A stretch of 64,000 nucleotides of DNA from Pseudophaeobacter arcticus DSM 23566 (lineage in GTDB: Bacteria > Pseudomonadota > Alphaproteobacteria > Rhodobacterales > Rhodobacteraceae). The translations under genes were made by a program, and so were the position numbers. The stretch covers positions 717,934 through 781,933 of the forward strand of contig NZ_KI421507.1 of assembly GCF_000473205.1 (NCBI RefSeq). Direction: 5' to 3'. The notes under the pieces are model-generated. The model worked only from the letters and a program-made list of their open reading frames with translations, did no database searches and was not told the origin of the DNA. Of this stretch, positions 1 through 8,717 are shown in pieces (position 1 is the stretch's first letter; each line of letters starts with the position of its first letter).

Positions 1-90
1 TGCTGCCCCCCCCGCATCCCGGCCCGTAGATGGTATTTACGATTGTGACGCTGGCCGGAACGTGGGGGGGAATTTCTATGCCTTGCAGGT

Positions 91-1305
91 TTAGCGATGC
101 TGTCCCCAACGTGGGAAAGGGTCCGGCAAATCTACCCAGTCTTGCGGGCGAAATTCTTCGGCGGTGAGCAGGGCAGAATTTAGCCGCGCGCAAATGGTCT
201 CGCGTTCCAGGCCAACACCGATAAACACCAATTCCTGTCGGCGATCTCCCCAGGGGTCGACCCAGTTCCTGGCAATTTCCGCTTGCGCCTGTGGATGGGT
301 GGGAAGGCGGTCTTCAGGTACTGCAGCCCACCAAAGCCCCAGTGGTTTTACGGAGGACAAGGCTCCAGCCAGGCTGAATTCAGCGGCCCACTCGGGTTGG
401 GTTGCGACCCAGAAATGTCCTTTGGCCCGGATCACCCCTGGCAAAGTTCCGTTGAGTATCTGGTGCAGCTTTTGGGGATCAAATGGCGCGCGCGCATGAT
501 AAACAAAAGAACCAATCCCATATTCTTCGTCCTCCGGGGTGTGATTGGCAAAACCATAAAGTTCCTTGGCCCACATCGGATGTTCATGGGCGGTCTCAAA
601 GTCGAACAGCCCAGTGTTCAAAATCGCATCGGCTGAGACCTCGGAATGGTTGGTTTCGATAATCTTGGCATCACCATTCAAGGCACGGATGATTTTGCGG
701 GCGGTGTCTGTCCGGTCGCGCCCGGCGTCGGCAACCTTGTTGAGGATCACCACATCTGCAAATTCAATCTGCTCTGTCAAAAGGCTGACAAGACTACGAT
801 CATCCTGCGCGCCCAGGGATTCCCCACGATCTGTCAGGAAATCATGGCTTGAAAAATCTTCCAGCAGGTTCACGGCATCCACAACCGTGACCATGGTGTC
901 CAGACGCGCAACATCGGAGAGGCTTTGGCCATCTTCATCACGGAAATCAAACGTGGCGGCGACAGGGAGCGGTTCGGAGATACCTGTAGATTCGATCAAC
1001 AGATAGTCAAAACGCCCCTCGCTGGACAGATTGCGCACCTCTTTCAGCAAGTCATCGCGAAGCGTGCAGCAGATACAGCCATTGGACATTTCCACCAGCG
1101 TTTCCTCGGAGCGGGAGAGTTCAGTGCCTTCGCGCACCAAATCGGCATCAATGTTCACTTCAGACATATCATTGACGATCACCGCCACGCGGCGCCCGTC
1201 TCGATTGTTCAGGACGCGATTCAACAGCGTCGTTTTGCCTGCGCCGAGAAACCCGGACAAAACCGTTACGGGAAGGCGGGTATCAGATGCTTCGATGTCT
1301 TTCAT
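91..1305 (-). CDS. COG0523/CobW-family GTPase, probable zinc metallochaperone
   Basis: 404 aa cytosolic P-loop GTPase. Residues 18-26 are the Walker A loop (GFLGAGKTT). Residues 77-80 carry the CxCC metal motif (NGCICC) typical of COG0523 proteins, and the C-terminal third matches the CobW_C domain. Family members deliver metal to client enzymes; the zinc-responsive subgroup (YciC/ZigA-like) is induced by zinc starvation. The start lies about 60 bp downstream of a near-perfect Zur box (1365-1381), which supports zinc rather than cobalt. The gene is monocistronic here. Its client protein is unknown. The family is certain and the metal is inferred from the operator. Confidence 0.9.
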   Translation of the reverse strand: MKDIEASDTRLPVTVLSGFLGAGKTTLLNRVLNNRDGRRVAVIVNDMSEVNIDADLVREGTELSRSEETLVEMSNGCICCTLRDDLLKEVRNLSSEGRFDYLLIESTGISEPLPVAATFDFRDEDGQSLSDVARLDTMVTVVDAVNLLEDFSSHDFLTDRGESLGAQDDRSLVSLLTEQIEFADVVILNKVADAGRDRTDTARKIIRALNGDAKIIETNHSEVSADAILNTGLFDFETAHEHPMWAKELYGFANHTPEDEEYGIGSFVYHARAPFDPQKLHQILNGTLPGVIRAKGHFWVATQPEWAAEFSLAGALSSVKPLGLWWAAVPEDRLPTHPQAQAEIARNWVDPWGDRRQELVFIGVGLERETICARLNSALLTAEEFRPQDWVDLPDPFPRWGQHR

Positions 1306-1364
1306 AGCAATGGGTCTTTCATTGAATTTTCCACAAGGGCAGGGCGGGGTCGCAATAGTCTGAT

Positions 1365-1381
1365 ATGTTATTTCATAACAT
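1365..1381. promoter_or_regulatory. Putative Zur operator
   Basis: Perfect inverted repeat ATGTTAT-TTC-ATAACAT. It matches 15 of 17 positions of the proteobacterial Zur consensus (ATGTTATA-N-TATAACAT), and the flanking bases GAT and TAC are also close to the extended consensus. It lies in the promoter region of the reverse-strand COG0523 GTPase. Zur with zinc would repress this gene. Confidence 0.82.
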
Positions 1382-1419
1382 TACTCAATCTGAAATTTTC
1401 CTGCCTATGGACCTGCTGA

Positions 1420-1608
1420 TCAGGGGTGGTTGATGCAATTCTTTGCCCATAGACCACGGCGGGCGGTTTGCCGCCACGGGCAGAATGTTGGCTTGGTGTT
1501 GTAGAATTCGATCCGGTTGCTGACGGCAAGCGCCAGTTCAGCTACCAGTTCAGCGCCTGCCAATTGCCCTAGATCCTCCATCCCCCCACACCAGGTCGAT
1601 GTGTGCAC
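1420..1608 (-). pseudogene. Possible decayed IS3-type transposase C-terminus
   Basis: This lies in the 387 bp gap 1306-1692. The reverse frame reads a short stretch (SNRIEFYNTKPTF) that resembles the end of IS3-family integrase domains, where an FYN-x-x-RPH motif follows the catalytic glutamate. The RPH is lost, and no upstream catalytic domain, terminal repeats or intact frame is visible. If the match is real this is a scrap of an old insertion. The rest of the gap, apart from the Zur box, shows nothing I recognise. Confidence 0.25.
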
Positions 1609-1692
1609 AGGGGGGGGCAGTTTGAAACAGGCGCGGCATCAGGTGCGAGCCGCTTTTGTCAATACGGGTCGGCGCAGCTGCTACTTCCGGTT

Positions 1693-3426
1693 TTACGGCC
1701 CAAATACCTTTGGTAATAACTCTGAATACCTCTCCCATCGCGCCACGCTTTTGGTGTTGACTGACTGGCGCGCTTGTGTGCTGCTGACCGTCCGGATGGC
1801 GGCGGTGTTCTCGGCAGGGTTGAGCATCTCGGGGTCAAACGGCAGGTCGCAATAGTCCGTGATCGACCGTAGGGTCGCTTCGGGCGATTGAACCAGATCT
1901 TCGTAGTGGCTCTCCAGAAACTCCGCCCCCAAGGCCCGCCAATCCGCGATGGTCTTTTCAAACAGTTGGATTCGGTGCTGGATGCGCTGTTCTTCGAAGG
2001 TGAAGTTCTGGCCGGGATCATCAAAGTAGTTCTCGAACATGGACAGGGCAACGTCCCGGATGTCCCGCCGCAACAGGATGATCCGCGCCTCGGGCATGGC
2101 CGTGTTTATCCAGCCCAGATGGGCATAATTCGCTGGCATCTTGTCCACGGTCCATCTGGCTGGCCCCACGGCAGATTGGAACCCTGCATAGGCCTGCCGC
2201 AGCTCGGGCAGAGCGTCAGTGATCGAGGTGCCCGTCATCAGCCGCTTGCCGATGAACCGGTTGAACAGCGCGACCTCTCCCAGTCCCGCAACCCCGTCCC
2301 CCTGTGAAAGCATGCGTTCCAGAAGGGTCGTCCCCGACCGTGGCAGGCCGACGATAAAGATGGGTGTCGCGGGCAGCAAAGCCTGAGTGGCTGGAGATAT
2401 CACAGAGGGGGATTCAGCCCGATAGCTGTCGCGAATGGCAGTGTGAAACTGACTGTCGGCCTTTGAATCATAGGGGCGGTGCTTTGCTGCGAGCCGATTG
2501 GCGCGAAGGACCGATGTGACATACTGTGGATCATCCTTGGCCCGCTTGGCGATGGTGACCCGGGCAAACTCCAGATGCTCGCGCAAAGCCGGTGGACAGC
2601 CCGCAGCCTCTGCCTGGTCGATCTGCCGGGACAGTGCGTCCAGCTCTTCGGGTGCAACAAGATCCGCCAATTGCCGCAGCGAGTCTGGCCCGAATTCTGA
2701 CGAAAGGCTCATAAGCTGGCGAAAGGTCTGCGCGGCCTGGGGAAAGTCCCCGGTTTCGCGCTGGCGGATTGCCAGGTTCTGCAGCACGGCGGGCAAGTTT
2801 GGGGCGATGGAATAGGCCCGCTCGGTGACCTCGATCGCTTTGTCTGACTGGTTCGAAAAGGCATAAAAACGGCCAAGGTTCACCATTGCGATGGCGTGGT
2901 TCGGATGAAGCTCCAGCAGCGCCTCCAAGGCGGAAATCGCGTCGAGCAATTGACCGTTTTCTTCCAGAAGAATGCCGCGCAAGAAGAGCGCTTCGGGGGC
3001 ATTGGGGTCCTGGGCCAGGGCTGCGCCGGCGGCTTGCAGTGCGGATTCGACGTCACCAGCAGCACGCAACATGTGGATGCGCGCTATCAAGACGCTGAGG
3101 TCACCTGGAAATTTTCTTTCCGCCCGATCCAGCACATCCAATGCAAAATCCATTTGCCTGGTATCTGACGATAGTTGCGCCAAATTCAGATAGGCGTCTG
3201 GTCCGGGGGTGCCCATTTTGATGCACTTTGCAAAGTCCTTGCGCGCGTCCTGTTTCTTGCCACGTGCGATATTTACCAGGCCAGAAACAAAGCGGACCCT
3301 TTCACTCGAAGGAAAGGCTTTCAACGCGCGCCGGGTCTCGGCCCAGGCTCCTTTTGGATCTGTCGCGAGAAGCGCATAGATCTGAGAGGCTTTGTTGTGT
3401 CCAATATCGCGATCATCGGTTTGCAA
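1693..3426 (-). CDS. TPR-repeat sulfotransferase
   Basis: 577 aa. Residues about 15-270 are tetratricopeptide-like helical repeats, with clear TPR consensus around 140-240. Residues about 355 to the end form a sulfotransferase domain. The 5'-phosphosulfate loop for PAPS is at 358-368 (VGLPRSGTTLL) and the 3'-phosphate region is around the segment RDIRDVALSMF. Such TPR-sulfotransferases are common in Roseobacters and are presumed to sulfate a glycan or protein; the acceptor is unknown. The first codon is TTG, preceded by GGGAG about 9 nt upstream, and no in-frame ATG lies nearby. The gene stands alone. Confidence 0.88.
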   Translation of the reverse strand: MQTDDRDIGHNKASQIYALLATDPKGAWAETRRALKAFPSSERVRFVSGLVNIARGKKQDARKDFAKCIKMGTPGPDAYLNLAQLSSDTRQMDFALDVLDRAERKFPGDLSVLIARIHMLRAAGDVESALQAAGAALAQDPNAPEALFLRGILLEENGQLLDAISALEALLELHPNHAIAMVNLGRFYAFSNQSDKAIEVTERAYSIAPNLPAVLQNLAIRQRETGDFPQAAQTFRQLMSLSSEFGPDSLRQLADLVAPEELDALSRQIDQAEAAGCPPALREHLEFARVTIAKRAKDDPQYVTSVLRANRLAAKHRPYDSKADSQFHTAIRDSYRAESPSVISPATQALLPATPIFIVGLPRSGTTLLERMLSQGDGVAGLGEVALFNRFIGKRLMTGTSITDALPELRQAYAGFQSAVGPARWTVDKMPANYAHLGWINTAMPEARIILLRRDIRDVALSMFENYFDDPGQNFTFEEQRIQHRIQLFEKTIADWRALGAEFLESHYEDLVQSPEATLRSITDYCDLPFDPEMLNPAENTAAIRTVSSTQARQSVNTKSVARWERYSELLPKVFGP

Positions 3427-3982
3427 CTGGATCGTCTCCCTGGTTTGATGGGCTATCCATCCTGATACGTTACGGGCGCGATGATGTGTATGCCATCATC
3501 TTGGATCTGCTAGCGACGTCGTAGCAGACACCGACGCGGAATGCAGCCATAGCAATTGAGATCACTACGTCTTTTCGCACGGTTGATTGTTGGAGAAAGG
3601 TTTGCTGTTCACCTGGCAGCGGAACGCATTGTCTCCATCCCTAAGTGCTTCAAATCCATTCTCAAAATTATCTCTCTCTAAACCGAGCCGGAGACGAGTT
3701 TCAAGAAACTTGCGTGAAGCCGACATTGAAACAACCTGCGGCATCCGCTTGAATGGACCCATAGGGTGCTGCCTGCGCATCACAGGCCTTGGGGCTGACT
3801 GCAGCATTTGCGATCCTGCGTTTGAGCATTTGAATGGCGGCTTTCGCAAGCAGTTGGAAGGTAACCAAGTCAATTCCTTAGCTCCAGACCAGTTAGATTG
3901 CCAAAGGATCGGAAGGGCCAAAGTTCGGGCCGACTGGCTGCGCCCGCCGTTGTTAAAAGACACTGTCAAAAAGCGATCTTTG
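3427..3982. other. 556 bp gap without a convincing gene
   Basis: Open frames of about 140 codons exist on both strands (3565-4017 reverse, 3587-3997 forward). Both encode arginine/serine/proline-rich sequence without recognisable motifs, and neither has a good ribosome binding site. The stretch looks more AT-rich than its neighbours. It could be a decayed gene or a lineage-specific spacer; I cannot assign it. Confidence 0.4.
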
Positions 3983-4558
3983 CTAGCGGATCTTTGACTT
4001 TTTTGCAGGCTCGTCAAAGTTCAACCATAGCTTTCCTGCCTTGTATCCGCCTTTGATCAAATACCCTGGCTGATGAATTTCCGGATGCTGCTCCGCCCAG
4101 TCACGATATCGGTCATTTGTCACCACCCTGGCTCCCAGATCACGCGCGGCGGTCAGAATAGCGGGGTCTGCGGGCGACCCTTTTGGGACCACCATCACCC
4201 GTTCTTCCGACAGCCCCAGAGCTTTGGCCAAAGCGCCGTCATTTTGATAGGCCCCGGACAAGAGGTAGCCGGCATTGGCATCAAACACGACGCCGGGGCT
4301 GTAGCCTGCTGCTTGCAGTTCCCGGATCACTTCTTGGAGAGTTTCGATTTGAGGAGTGCCGTCACGCCAATGCATGACATTTGAACCGTCTAAGATCACC
4401 CAACGCCTTTGGTGCTTGGTGAGAGCACGAAGGACCAGCACCAGACTGGCAATAAAACAAGGGCCTGTGACGAGGACAAACTCGGAAAAACCGGCAAGGA
4501 ATAGTGTTCCGCCAAGCGCAATGCTTGAAACTATGAGCAAAAATACTGGGGTTTTCAT
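3983..4558 (-). CDS. Membrane-anchored NYN/Zc3h12a-like ribonuclease
   Basis: 191 aa. Two hydrophobic segments (about residues 4-24 and 27-47) anchor the protein in the inner membrane. They are followed by a PIN/NYN-fold domain of the Zc3h12a type. Acidic metal-binding motifs are visible: DGSNV at 57-61, a central aspartate in the segment VFDANAGY, and VTNDRYRDW near the C-terminus. The eukaryotic relatives cleave structured RNA. The substrate of the bacterial membrane form is not known to me. It appears monocistronic with a weak ribosome binding site. Confidence 0.78.
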   Translation of the reverse strand: MKTPVFLLIVSSIALGGTLFLAGFSEFVLVTGPCFIASLVLVLRALTKHQRRWVILDGSNVMHWRDGTPQIETLQEVIRELQAAGYSPGVVFDANAGYLLSGAYQNDGALAKALGLSEERVMVVPKGSPADPAILTAARDLGARVVTNDRYRDWAEQHPEIHQPGYLIKGGYKAGKLWLNFDEPAKKSKIR

Positions 4559-4623
4559 GGAAACGTCGTAGCTCTCTTTTTCGGGCAGTTCCAGTCCCCA
4601 TCCCAGCCAGAGCCGCGCCCTGA

Positions 4624-4656
4624 ATCGCGGGTGTCAAAAAATCGCGGGTGTCAAAA
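4624..4656. repeat. Two-copy 17 bp direct repeat
   Basis: The 16-mer ATCGCGGGTGTCAAAA occurs at 4624-4639 and again at 4641-4656, a period of 17 bp. It lies in the spacer between the NYN ribonuclease and the DUF1330 gene. It may be slippage or a duplicated protein site. Confidence 0.7.
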
Positions 4657-4762
4657 CCCTGAGAAGGCCCGAAGACCGGGGCGCTAGAGTTTCAGCGTTT
4701 CTACGATAAGGCCCGCGCTCCGATATAGACCACAGATTTGGCCAGCGGTGCCAAATGCAGGC

Positions 4763-5053
4763 TTACAATGCGTCGACGAGAATAGCGTTCAAGGTGGACC
4801 CAGAACGCCGCAGGACCGCAAGCGACTGAAACTCATCTGAGTTCCAAAATGCCTCACCATGCTCGCGGTCGGGGAATTCGATTATGAACGCAGCATCCGG
4901 CACAGGGCTTTCTCCCTCCATGCGCAGGGGATTGCCGCCCCGTACCCTGAATACTCCTTGGTGCTGCTGCACAACTTCGGGGATCTTGGAAAAGTATTCC
5001 TCCATCCAATCCCGGCTCTGAATCATCATCTGACCGATAACAAATGCCGCCAT
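4763..5053 (-). CDS. DUF1330 family protein
   Basis: 96 aa dimeric alpha/beta-barrel-type small protein. It starts MAAFVIGQMMIQ and ends with the typical pattern for this family: FIIEFPDREHGEAFWNS, then LVDAL. The start at 5053 is preferred over the longer frame because AGGAA lies about 8 nt upstream. DUF1330 proteins have a ferredoxin-like fold; their reaction is unknown. It sits between the NYN ribonuclease and the MFS transporter, all on the reverse strand but not tightly coupled. Confidence 0.85.
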   Translation of the reverse strand: MAAFVIGQMMIQSRDWMEEYFSKIPEVVQQHQGVFRVRGGNPLRMEGESPVPDAAFIIEFPDREHGEAFWNSDEFQSLAVLRRSGSTLNAILVDAL

Positions 5054-5175
5054 GTTGGTTTCCTCGACTGTGAATACCCATACTGTTTCGAGAGCGTAGG
5101 ATACTTGCGCGGCAGTCCGCAATGCGAGGGGCGCTGATAGTCACTTTGGTCGCGTCCCCGGAAACGAGGCGTTAT

Positions 5176-6342
5176 TCATTTCCCTATGACGGCAAGGTGC
5201 AGGGAAGGGGAGGATCGTCTCCAAATCATGACAACAATTGCTGTGGCCGCGATCTGGACTGCTCCGAACCCCAGCATCGCCGGGAGCAGGCCAAACATAT
5301 CGGCCAGTACGCCGCTGGCGATCACCGGCAGCGAGAAGCCGAAATAGGCATAGACAAACAGCCCCGCCGTCGCCCGCGCCCGGTCTTCTGGCGCCCGCAA
5401 CGAGACTTCTGCCAGTGAGGCCAGATAGGTGAAGCCATAGCTCGCCGCGCTGGTGATGCAGGTGCCGATAAGAACCAATGCCAATAGCTTGAACCAGACA
5501 CCGCCCAGAAGGATAAGAAAGCCAAGCGGGATCAAGACAAACCCAAGGGCAAGCGCGCGGGCGTTTGTCATGCGCCGGGCAATTGGCTGGCAGAGGAACC
5601 CGACGAAGATTGCCAGAAAAATAACGAGACCAGTCCAACCGCCAAGATCATTCGCGGCGAGCTCCAGCGGGACCACTGCGATGGTCATGCCGGTTGTGGC
5701 CCAGGCCAGCGCCATTGCCACCCCAAAGACCCAGGTGCCCGCCGGAAAAACCGGAAGACGCAAAAGCGAGACCGCGCGCGGCTTGTCGATGCGGGGCAGC
5801 CCGAGGGCAATCACGGCGAGCATGGGCGCTGCAATGAACAGGGCGATATAGCTGGCGGGCAGCAGCGTCGCCCCCTGCACTCCGAGACAGATACCGGTTG
5901 CCAGCGCCCCTCCGCCAAAACCAAGCGACGTCGCGGAGGTCACAATCAACGCGGCGGTTTTTGCCCGATCTGCGCCAAGGATTTCGGTCATATAGGCCGT
6001 TCCGGCGGTGGTCGCGAGACCGGTGCCTATCCCGAGCAGCACGCGTGCGATCACCAGACTTGTCCAGCTTGGCATCTGCACCAAGAGCGCCGTCGCAAAT
6101 GTGCCAAGGACCAGTGCCAATGTAATCGGCACCCGCCGCCCGATCCGGTCCGAAAGCCCCCCAAGTAGCACCAGCGTCGGTATCAGGCCCCCGACATAGG
6201 CCGCGAATGCCAAGGTTACCGCCGTCGCGCCCACATCACTTGCTGCCGCGTAGACATCGTACAGCGGTGCCTGAAGATTCACCGCGAAAGTTACCGTGAA
6301 CAGAGCAAGGGCAAGCAAGGGTATCGGAATCAGTTTGGACAT
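5176..6342 (-). CDS. MFS transporter, drug/metabolite exporter type
   Basis: 388 aa with about 12 predicted membrane helices. The MFS signature between helices 2 and 3 is visible (GGLSDRIGRR), and the segment RVLLGIGTGL resembles motif B of helix 4. The start at 6342 is chosen because a GAGG motif precedes it and a longer frame would run into the promoter region. It is transcribed divergently from a MocR regulator, which commonly controls its neighbouring transporter. The substrate is unknown. Confidence 0.88.
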   Translation of the reverse strand: MSKLIPIPLLALALFTVTFAVNLQAPLYDVYAAASDVGATAVTLAFAAYVGGLIPTLVLLGGLSDRIGRRVPITLALVLGTFATALLVQMPSWTSLVIARVLLGIGTGLATTAGTAYMTEILGADRAKTAALIVTSATSLGFGGGALATGICLGVQGATLLPASYIALFIAAPMLAVIALGLPRIDKPRAVSLLRLPVFPAGTWVFGVAMALAWATTGMTIAVVPLELAANDLGGWTGLVIFLAIFVGFLCQPIARRMTNARALALGFVLIPLGFLILLGGVWFKLLALVLIGTCITSAASYGFTYLASLAEVSLRAPEDRARATAGLFVYAYFGFSLPVIASGVLADMFGLLPAMLGFGAVQIAATAIVVMIWRRSSPSLHLAVIGK

Positions 6343-6392
6343 GGGCGACCTCAAAGACTGCATAGAGGTGGCAATGGCATGGTAAAATTTGC

Positions 6393-6445
6393 ATGACAAT
6401 TTTTATATTGTCATAGGTACAGTGAGGTGTAGATACAGTGAGGTG
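6393..6445. promoter_or_regulatory. Probable operator region between mfs and mocR
   Basis: Two elements lie in the short divergent spacer. One is an inverted repeat ATGACAAT-TTTTAT-ATTGTCAT at 6393-6414. The other is a direct repeat of ACAGTGAGGTG at 6419-6429 and 6435-6445, ending just before the regulator ATG. MocR-type regulators often bind direct repeats in the spacer to the gene they control, so this is the likely control site for both genes. Confidence 0.6.
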
Positions 6446-7780
6446 ATGACCAAAGCGCGATATATACGTTTGGCTGATATGCTCTCGACCGCGATCCACG
6501 AGGGCAAACTGGCTCCGGGCACAAAGCTGCTCACCCATCGCGCCTTTGCCGAGCAGGCCAATGTGGCGCTTGCAACCGCGACTCGCGCCTATAGCGAGCT
6601 TGAACGCAGGGGCTTGGTGGTCGGTGAAGCAGGGCGCGGTACCTTTGTGCGCGACCTGGGCCTGCCCCCCACCCTTTGGGTCCGCCAAGCCGTGGAGGAG
6701 GGTCTCACCGACCTGGTTTTCAACATGCCGGGTGACGCCGCCGATGCAGATATGTTGCGCGCGGGGCTGCGGCGGCTCGCGGCGGCGGGCGATCTGGATG
6801 CGATGTTGCGCTACCAGCCACACGGCGGGCGCCCCCACGAGTGCCGGATCATCGCCGAAAGCCTTGTCTCCAGACTTGGCCCAATTGACCCGGACTGCCT
6901 TTTGGTCACCTCTGGTGGGCAGCATGGGCTGGCAACCATCGCTCTGGGGCTTTTTCGGCGCGGCGCGGCAATTGCAACTGACAGCCTGACCTATCCCGGC
7001 TTTAAATCCATTGCGGCTTTGCAGGGGCTTGATCTCATCCCTGTCGAAGGGCGCGGCGGCGTGATGAACCCGGATGATTTGGAACGCCAATGCCGCAGGC
7101 ACAAACTGCAGGCTATTTACCTGATGCCTACCGTCCATAACCCATTGGGCGCGGTGATGGATACGCCGACGCGTTTGCGCATTATCGAGATCGCGCGAAA
7201 GCACGACCTTTTGATCATCGAGGATGCAGCCTATGCTTTTCTGGAACTGGACCCGCCGCCAAGCCTGTTTTCCCTCGCGCCGGAGCGGACCCTTCATGTG
7301 GGTGGTTTTTCCAAAAGCCTCGCGACGGGACTGCGGCTGGGGTATGTGATCACACCTGCGATCCATCTCGACAGATTGCTTGAGGCGATCAGAGCGACGA
7401 CCTGGAACGCACCGGCGTTGATTTCGGGCCTGGTTACCGGCTGGATCGAGGACGGCAGCCTCGCCAGATCCGAAGAAAGCCGGAGGCGGGACGGGGCGGA
7501 ACGTCAGCAGATTTGCCGGGCCGTTCTGACGGATTCCCCTGTTCTTTCTCATCGCAATGCAGGTTTTGCCTGGTTGCCGCTCGACACTGGCATTCGGGCC
7601 GAACCGATTGTCACACGGCTAAAAACGCAGGGAATTTCGACCTGCGGGGCGGGGCCATTTTCAACAGCTGTTGCCGTCCCGCAGGCATTGCGCCTGGCGT
7701 TTGGTGGTCTGCCGAAGGCTGAGCTTAAAGGGCTTTTCCAAAAGGTCCGCGAGGCCGTCGAAGAAGCCTCTTTAGATTGA
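6446..7780 (+). CDS. MocR-type transcriptional regulator (GntR HTH plus aminotransferase-like domain)
   Basis: 444 aa. Residues about 1-70 are a GntR winged helix (segment HRAFAEQANVALATATRAY). The rest is a fold-type I PLP aminotransferase-like domain, with a conserved PTVHNPLG segment and the PLP-lysine region GGFSKSLATGLRLGY. Members sense PLP or an amino compound and regulate adjacent genes. The start at 6446 is chosen because it begins the GntR domain; there is no classical ribosome binding site since the direct repeat occupies the space. Likely target: the divergent MFS gene. Confidence 0.9.
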   Translation: MTKARYIRLADMLSTAIHEGKLAPGTKLLTHRAFAEQANVALATATRAYSELERRGLVVGEAGRGTFVRDLGLPPTLWVRQAVEEGLTDLVFNMPGDAADADMLRAGLRRLAAAGDLDAMLRYQPHGGRPHECRIIAESLVSRLGPIDPDCLLVTSGGQHGLATIALGLFRRGAAIATDSLTYPGFKSIAALQGLDLIPVEGRGGVMNPDDLERQCRRHKLQAIYLMPTVHNPLGAVMDTPTRLRIIEIARKHDLLIIEDAAYAFLELDPPPSLFSLAPERTLHVGGFSKSLATGLRLGYVITPAIHLDRLLEAIRATTWNAPALISGLVTGWIEDGSLARSEESRRRDGAERQQICRAVLTDSPVLSHRNAGFAWLPLDTGIRAEPIVTRLKTQGISTCGAGPFSTAVAVPQALRLAFGGLPKAELKGLFQKVREAVEEASLD

Positions 7781-7965
7781 AAACTGAAAATCTGCATAGC
7801 CGAGATTTGCGCAGCCGCAGTAAAATGGCACCTTGTGCACCTTTTGCCAGTTCGGGCCAGTTTGGGCCCGTTTGGGCCTGTGGCGGCAATTTTTGAACGG
7901 TGGTTTCATGCCGTTTGGACCAGGCAGTGGTTGTGCCGTTCCAAGGGGTGCACTAGTCAGGGGAA

Positions 7966-8490
7966 ATGAAATTTCTTGCAATATCTGGCAGTGGCCGGGC
8001 CACATCAACCAACACCGCTCTGCTCAGGGCTGTTTCTGAGATCGCGGGTTCTGACCATCAGGTTGCGGTTTTTTCCGGGGTGGCTGACCTGCCTGTTTTC
8101 TCACCCGACGCAGAGAATGGCCCCTTGCCGCTGCCCGTTCAAACCTTCATCGAGATGATCCGGAAAAATGACGCTCTGATTATCTCAAGTCCCGAATATG
8201 TAAGGGCAATTCCGGGTGGCTTGAAAAATGCCATTGATTGGCTGGTGTCCCGCGACGAGATTATTGGAAAGCCCATAGCGCTCCTGCATGCATCACACCG
8301 CGGGGATGATATGCTTGCTCAATTGCGACTTGTACTGGCCACGGTCAGCGATGGATTCGACCCGGAAAACTTTGTCAGATTTGAACTTATGAAACTTACA
8401 CCAGAGCAAATATCCCAGACTATGCTTGCGCCACAGAACCAATCAAAGATCACTGATTTTCTGGCTAAGTTTACGCAGCAAGACATCTAA
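7966..8490 (+). CDS. NADPH-dependent FMN reductase family protein
   Basis: 174 aa flavodoxin-like protein. The N-terminal phosphate loop (SGSGRATSTNTALL) and the segment SPEYVRAIPGGLKNAIDWL are typical of the NADPH-dependent FMN reductase family, which reduces FMN, azo compounds or quinones with NAD(P)H. It stands alone, and the purine-rich AGGGGAA ribosome binding site is unusually close to the ATG. Its spacer (7781-7965) contains short GTTTGGGCC-type repeats. Confidence 0.85.
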   Translation: MKFLAISGSGRATSTNTALLRAVSEIAGSDHQVAVFSGVADLPVFSPDAENGPLPLPVQTFIEMIRKNDALIISSPEYVRAIPGGLKNAIDWLVSRDEIIGKPIALLHASHRGDDMLAQLRLVLATVSDGFDPENFVRFELMKLTPEQISQTMLAPQNQSKITDFLAKFTQQDI

Positions 8491-8518
8491 GCAGTAAGAC
8501 AACCAAACAGGGCTCCCC

Positions 8519-8602
8519 CGTCCGCTGGACACCGTCCGCTGGACACCGGGCACTGGACACCGGGCACTGGACATTCGGCACTGGACATTAGGCACTGGGC
8601 AC
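8519..8602. repeat. 14 bp imperfect tandem repeat, about six units
   Basis: Consecutive 14-mers: CGTCCGCTGGACAC twice, CGGGCACTGGACAC, CGGGCACTGGACAT, TCGGCACTGGACAT, then a degenerate sixth. It lies between the FMN reductase and the preQ1 riboswitch, so it may be part of the queC promoter region or a minisatellite. Confidence 0.85.
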
Positions 8603-8675
8603 TGGCGCAGAACCCATCACGCTGCAAAACGCATACCGCTTGCAATCCTCGCGATTTGTGCAATAAGCCCCGCCA

Positions 8676-8710
8676 TCCGGTCGCAGCCTACCCGGACATC
8701 AAAACAAGGG
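8676..8710 (+). promoter_or_regulatory. PreQ1-I riboswitch controlling the que operon
   Basis: A 5 bp P1 stem TCCGG/CCGGA (8676-8680 with 8692-8696) encloses the loop TCGCAGCCTAC. It is followed by an A-rich tail ending CAAAACAAGGG. The loop start GTCGCAG and the tail CAAAACAAGGG are the same as I remember for the well-studied Thermoanaerobacter tengcongensis aptamer. The AAGGG tail is also the Shine-Dalgarno of queC (ATG at 8718), so preQ1 binding should hide the ribosome binding site and stop translation of the first gene. This is translational feedback by the pathway product. Confidence 0.92.
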
Positions 8711-8717
8711 CCCCAAA

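Noticed and set aside
3565..4017. 150-codon reverse frame in the 3.4-4.0 kb gap
   Set aside because: No motif or ribosome binding site and an equal frame on the other strand; noted only as a gap.
8519..8602. CRISPR-like array
   Set aside because: The units are 14 bp and directly adjacent, with no spacers.
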